A stretch of 64,000 nt of DNA from Sedimenticola hydrogenitrophicus (GTDB taxonomy: Bacteria; Pseudomonadota; Gammaproteobacteria; Chromatiales; Chromatiaceae): contig NZ_JAQGEI010000011.1 of NCBI RefSeq assembly GCF_029017505.1, positions 1 through 64,000 on the forward strand, written 5' to 3'. The translations under genes were made by a program, and so were the position numbers. Below the pieces are notes generated by a model. That model searched no databases. It saw nothing but the letters and a program-made list of their open reading frames with translations, and was not told the DNA's origin. Each line of letters begins with the position of its first letter. Positions within the stretch are counted from its first letter, which is position 1. Positions 62,788 through 64,000 of this stretch are shown piece by piece.

Positions 62788-62943
62788 TCGACCCGGCGGG
62801 GGGGCGGCCTTCGTGCTGCACCAGGCGTGCGTAAAGAGGGCGGGGGTTGGGGCATCAGGAGAAAGATTCAGGCGATCCGGGCTGAGCCGGTTTGGTCGGG
62901 GTCATCTTGAAACGGGCAGTGGCGGGGCGTAAGCTCTGCCCCC

Positions 62944-63390
62944 ATGAATCCATTACTCGCGCTTCTGCTGCTGTTTGTCGGCATCCCCCTGGTTGAGCTC
63001 TATTTCCTGATCGAGGTCGGTTCCCGGATCGGCGCCCTGCCGACCATTTTCCTCACCGTCTTCACCGCCGTGCTGGGTGGGCTGCTGGTGCGCCTGCAAG
63101 GCTTCTCCACCGCCCTGCGGGTCAGGGCCGGGATGGAGCGGGGCGAGGTACCGGCGATCGAGATGCTGGAAGGGGTGGTGCTGCTGCTCAGCGGCATCCT
63201 GCTGCTGCTACCCGGCTTCTTTACCGACCTGTTCGGTTTCCTCTGCCTGGTGCCGCCGGTACGGCGTGCCATGATCGTCTGGTTCCTGAAGCGCGCCGGC
63301 ACCTTGCATCCGGCTCCGGGGAATGATCCGCAACAGCGCAACACGGAGCATCGCGTCATCGAGGGTGAATGCCGTCGGGATGATGAGTGA
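62944..63390 (+). CDS. fxsA: FxsA-family membrane protein
   Basis: The 148-residue inner-membrane protein has up to four hydrophobic segments. The FxsA pattern is seen: PLVELYFLIEVGSRIGALPTIFLTVFTAVLGGLLVRLQGF and EGVVLLLSGILLLLPGFFTDLFGFLCLVPPVR. In E. coli excess FxsA relieves F-plasmid exclusion by phage T7; its cellular role is unknown. The last codons overlap the start of the murI gene. Confidence 0.92.
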   Translation: MNPLLALLLLFVGIPLVELYFLIEVGSRIGALPTIFLTVFTAVLGGLLVRLQGFSTALRVRAGMERGEVPAIEMLEGVVLLLSGILLLLPGFFTDLFGFLCLVPPVRRAMIVWFLKRAGTLHPAPGNDPQQRNTEHRVIEGECRRDDE

Positions 63391-64000
63391 GCTGGACGCG
63401 GCCGCGCCGATCGGCGTATTCGACTCCGGGATCGGCGGACTCTCGGTACTGACGCAGATTCGCCGGCTGTTGCCGGCGGAGGCGCTGCTGTACGTGGCCG
63501 ATAGCGCCCATATTCCCTATGGCAACAAGCCCGCGGACTATGTTGTCGCCCGCTCCCTGGCGATCACCCGGTTCCTGGCGGAGCAGGGGGCGAAGGCCAT
63601 CGTGGTGGCCTGCAACACCGCCACGGCCGTGGCGGTGGCGGAGCTGCGGCGGCAGTTTGCGCTGCCGGTGATCGGCGTCGAGCCCGGGCTGAAACCGGGC
63701 ATCAGCCGCAGCCGTGGCGGTGTGGTCGGGGTCCTGGCTACCGCGGGTACCCTGGGTAGCGAAAAATTCCAGCGGCTCATCTCGACCCATGGCCAACAGC
63801 GCCGGGTGATCGTGCAGCCGTGCCATGGCTGGGTGGAACAGGTGGAGTCGGGAGCCCTGGCGAGTCAGGAGACCTGGGAGCTGGTGGCGTCCATCATCCA
63901 GCCCCTGCGGCTACAGGGGGTGGATACCCTGGTGCTCGGCTGTACCCACTACCCTTTCCTGGCGCCGCTGATCCGGGAACTGGCCGGACCGGAAGTGGAG
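63380..64000 (+). CDS. murI: Glutamate racemase, cut by window end
   Basis: It makes D-glutamate for peptidoglycan. The visible 207 residues start MMSELDAAAPIGVFDSGIGGLSVLTQIRRLLPAE, and show VADSAHIPYGNKP, the first catalytic cysteine in VVACNTATAVAV, the GVEPGLKPG segment and the second cysteine in LVLGCTHYPFL. The remaining 60 or so residues lie beyond the window. Two tandem ATG codons (63380, 63383) could start it; it overlaps fxsA by 11 bp. Confidence 0.93.
   Translation, partial: MMSELDAAAPIGVFDSGIGGLSVLTQIRRLLPAEALLYVADSAHIPYGNKPADYVVARSLAITRFLAEQGAKAIVVACNTATAVAVAELRRQFALPVIGVEPGLKPGISRSRGGVVGVLATAGTLGSEKFQRLISTHGQQRRVIVQPCHGWVEQVESGALASQETWELVASIIQPLRLQGVDTLVLGCTHYPFLAPLIRELAGPEVE

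Overview
This GC-rich window looks like the chromosome of a free-living or symbiotic gammaproteobacterium, probably close to the sulfur-oxidising Chromatiales-type lineages. The main evidence is gene order: aroQ-accB-accC-prmA-(zinc ribbon protein)-dusB-fis-purH-purD, surA-pdxA next to lptD, apaG/apaH, and cutA-dsbD are classic gammaproteobacterial neighbourhoods. Several sulfur-relay proteins (two DsrE-type domains, one DsrC/TusE-type protein, CysB) point to sulfur metabolism. The species cannot be read from the sequence alone. Almost everything is core housekeeping. No prophage, IS transposase, rRNA, tRNA or CRISPR array was seen.

Layout. 0-4.2 kb: Fbp-type ferric iron ABC transporter (fbpA, fbpB, fbpC, minus strand) with a Fur-box-like site. 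4.4-9.7 kb: a sigma-70 promoter, a tandem glycine riboswitch with an intrinsic terminator, then gcvT, gcvH, gcvPA, gcvPB and a diacylglycerol kinase. 9.9-13.5 kb: PfkB-type kinase and molybdenum cofactor genes moaB, moeA, moaD, moaE. 14-16.8 kb: LysE-type exporter, then an ECF sigma factor, an anti-sigma factor whose periplasmic part is a DsrE domain, and a secreted single-domain DsrE protein. 17-22.9 kb: DUF255/YyaL protein, homoserine succinyltransferase, P-loop ATPase, MFS transporter and a small Cys-rich protein. 23-27.8 kb: padR-hlyD-RND efflux operon. 28-36.6 kb: rlmI, an XRE regulator, lgt, thyA, arginase-like and ornithine cyclodeaminase-like genes, folA, apaH, yjdF-like, apaG. 36.7-39.8 kb: a secreted ankyrin protein followed by two tiny overlapping or abutting reading frames, then a Gfo/Idh dehydrogenase and DegT aminotransferase pair resembling GnnA/GnnB. 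40-42.2 kb: CysB divergent from a DsrC-fold protein lacking the redox cysteines. 42.3-48.7 kb: pdxA, surA, lptD and an AmgK-like kinase. 48.8-62.6 kb: purD, an orphan lpxA, purH, fis, dusB, zinc ribbon membrane protein, prmA, accC, accB, aroQ, a TlpA-type lipoprotein, a large DsbD with a duplicated N-terminal domain, cutA. 62.9-64 kb: fxsA and a murI cut by the window end.

The most unusual content is (i) the sigma/anti-sigma-DsrE/DsrE module, a candidate envelope sulfur-sensing system; (ii) the cysteine-less DsrC relative facing CysB; (iii) the gnnA/gnnB-like pair plus an extra lpxA, which suggests lipid A built on an amino-substituted sugar; and (iv) several families of short dispersed repeats. 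Two of these families are about 165 bp, palindromic and MITE-like, and some copies supply the stop codon of the neighbouring gene.
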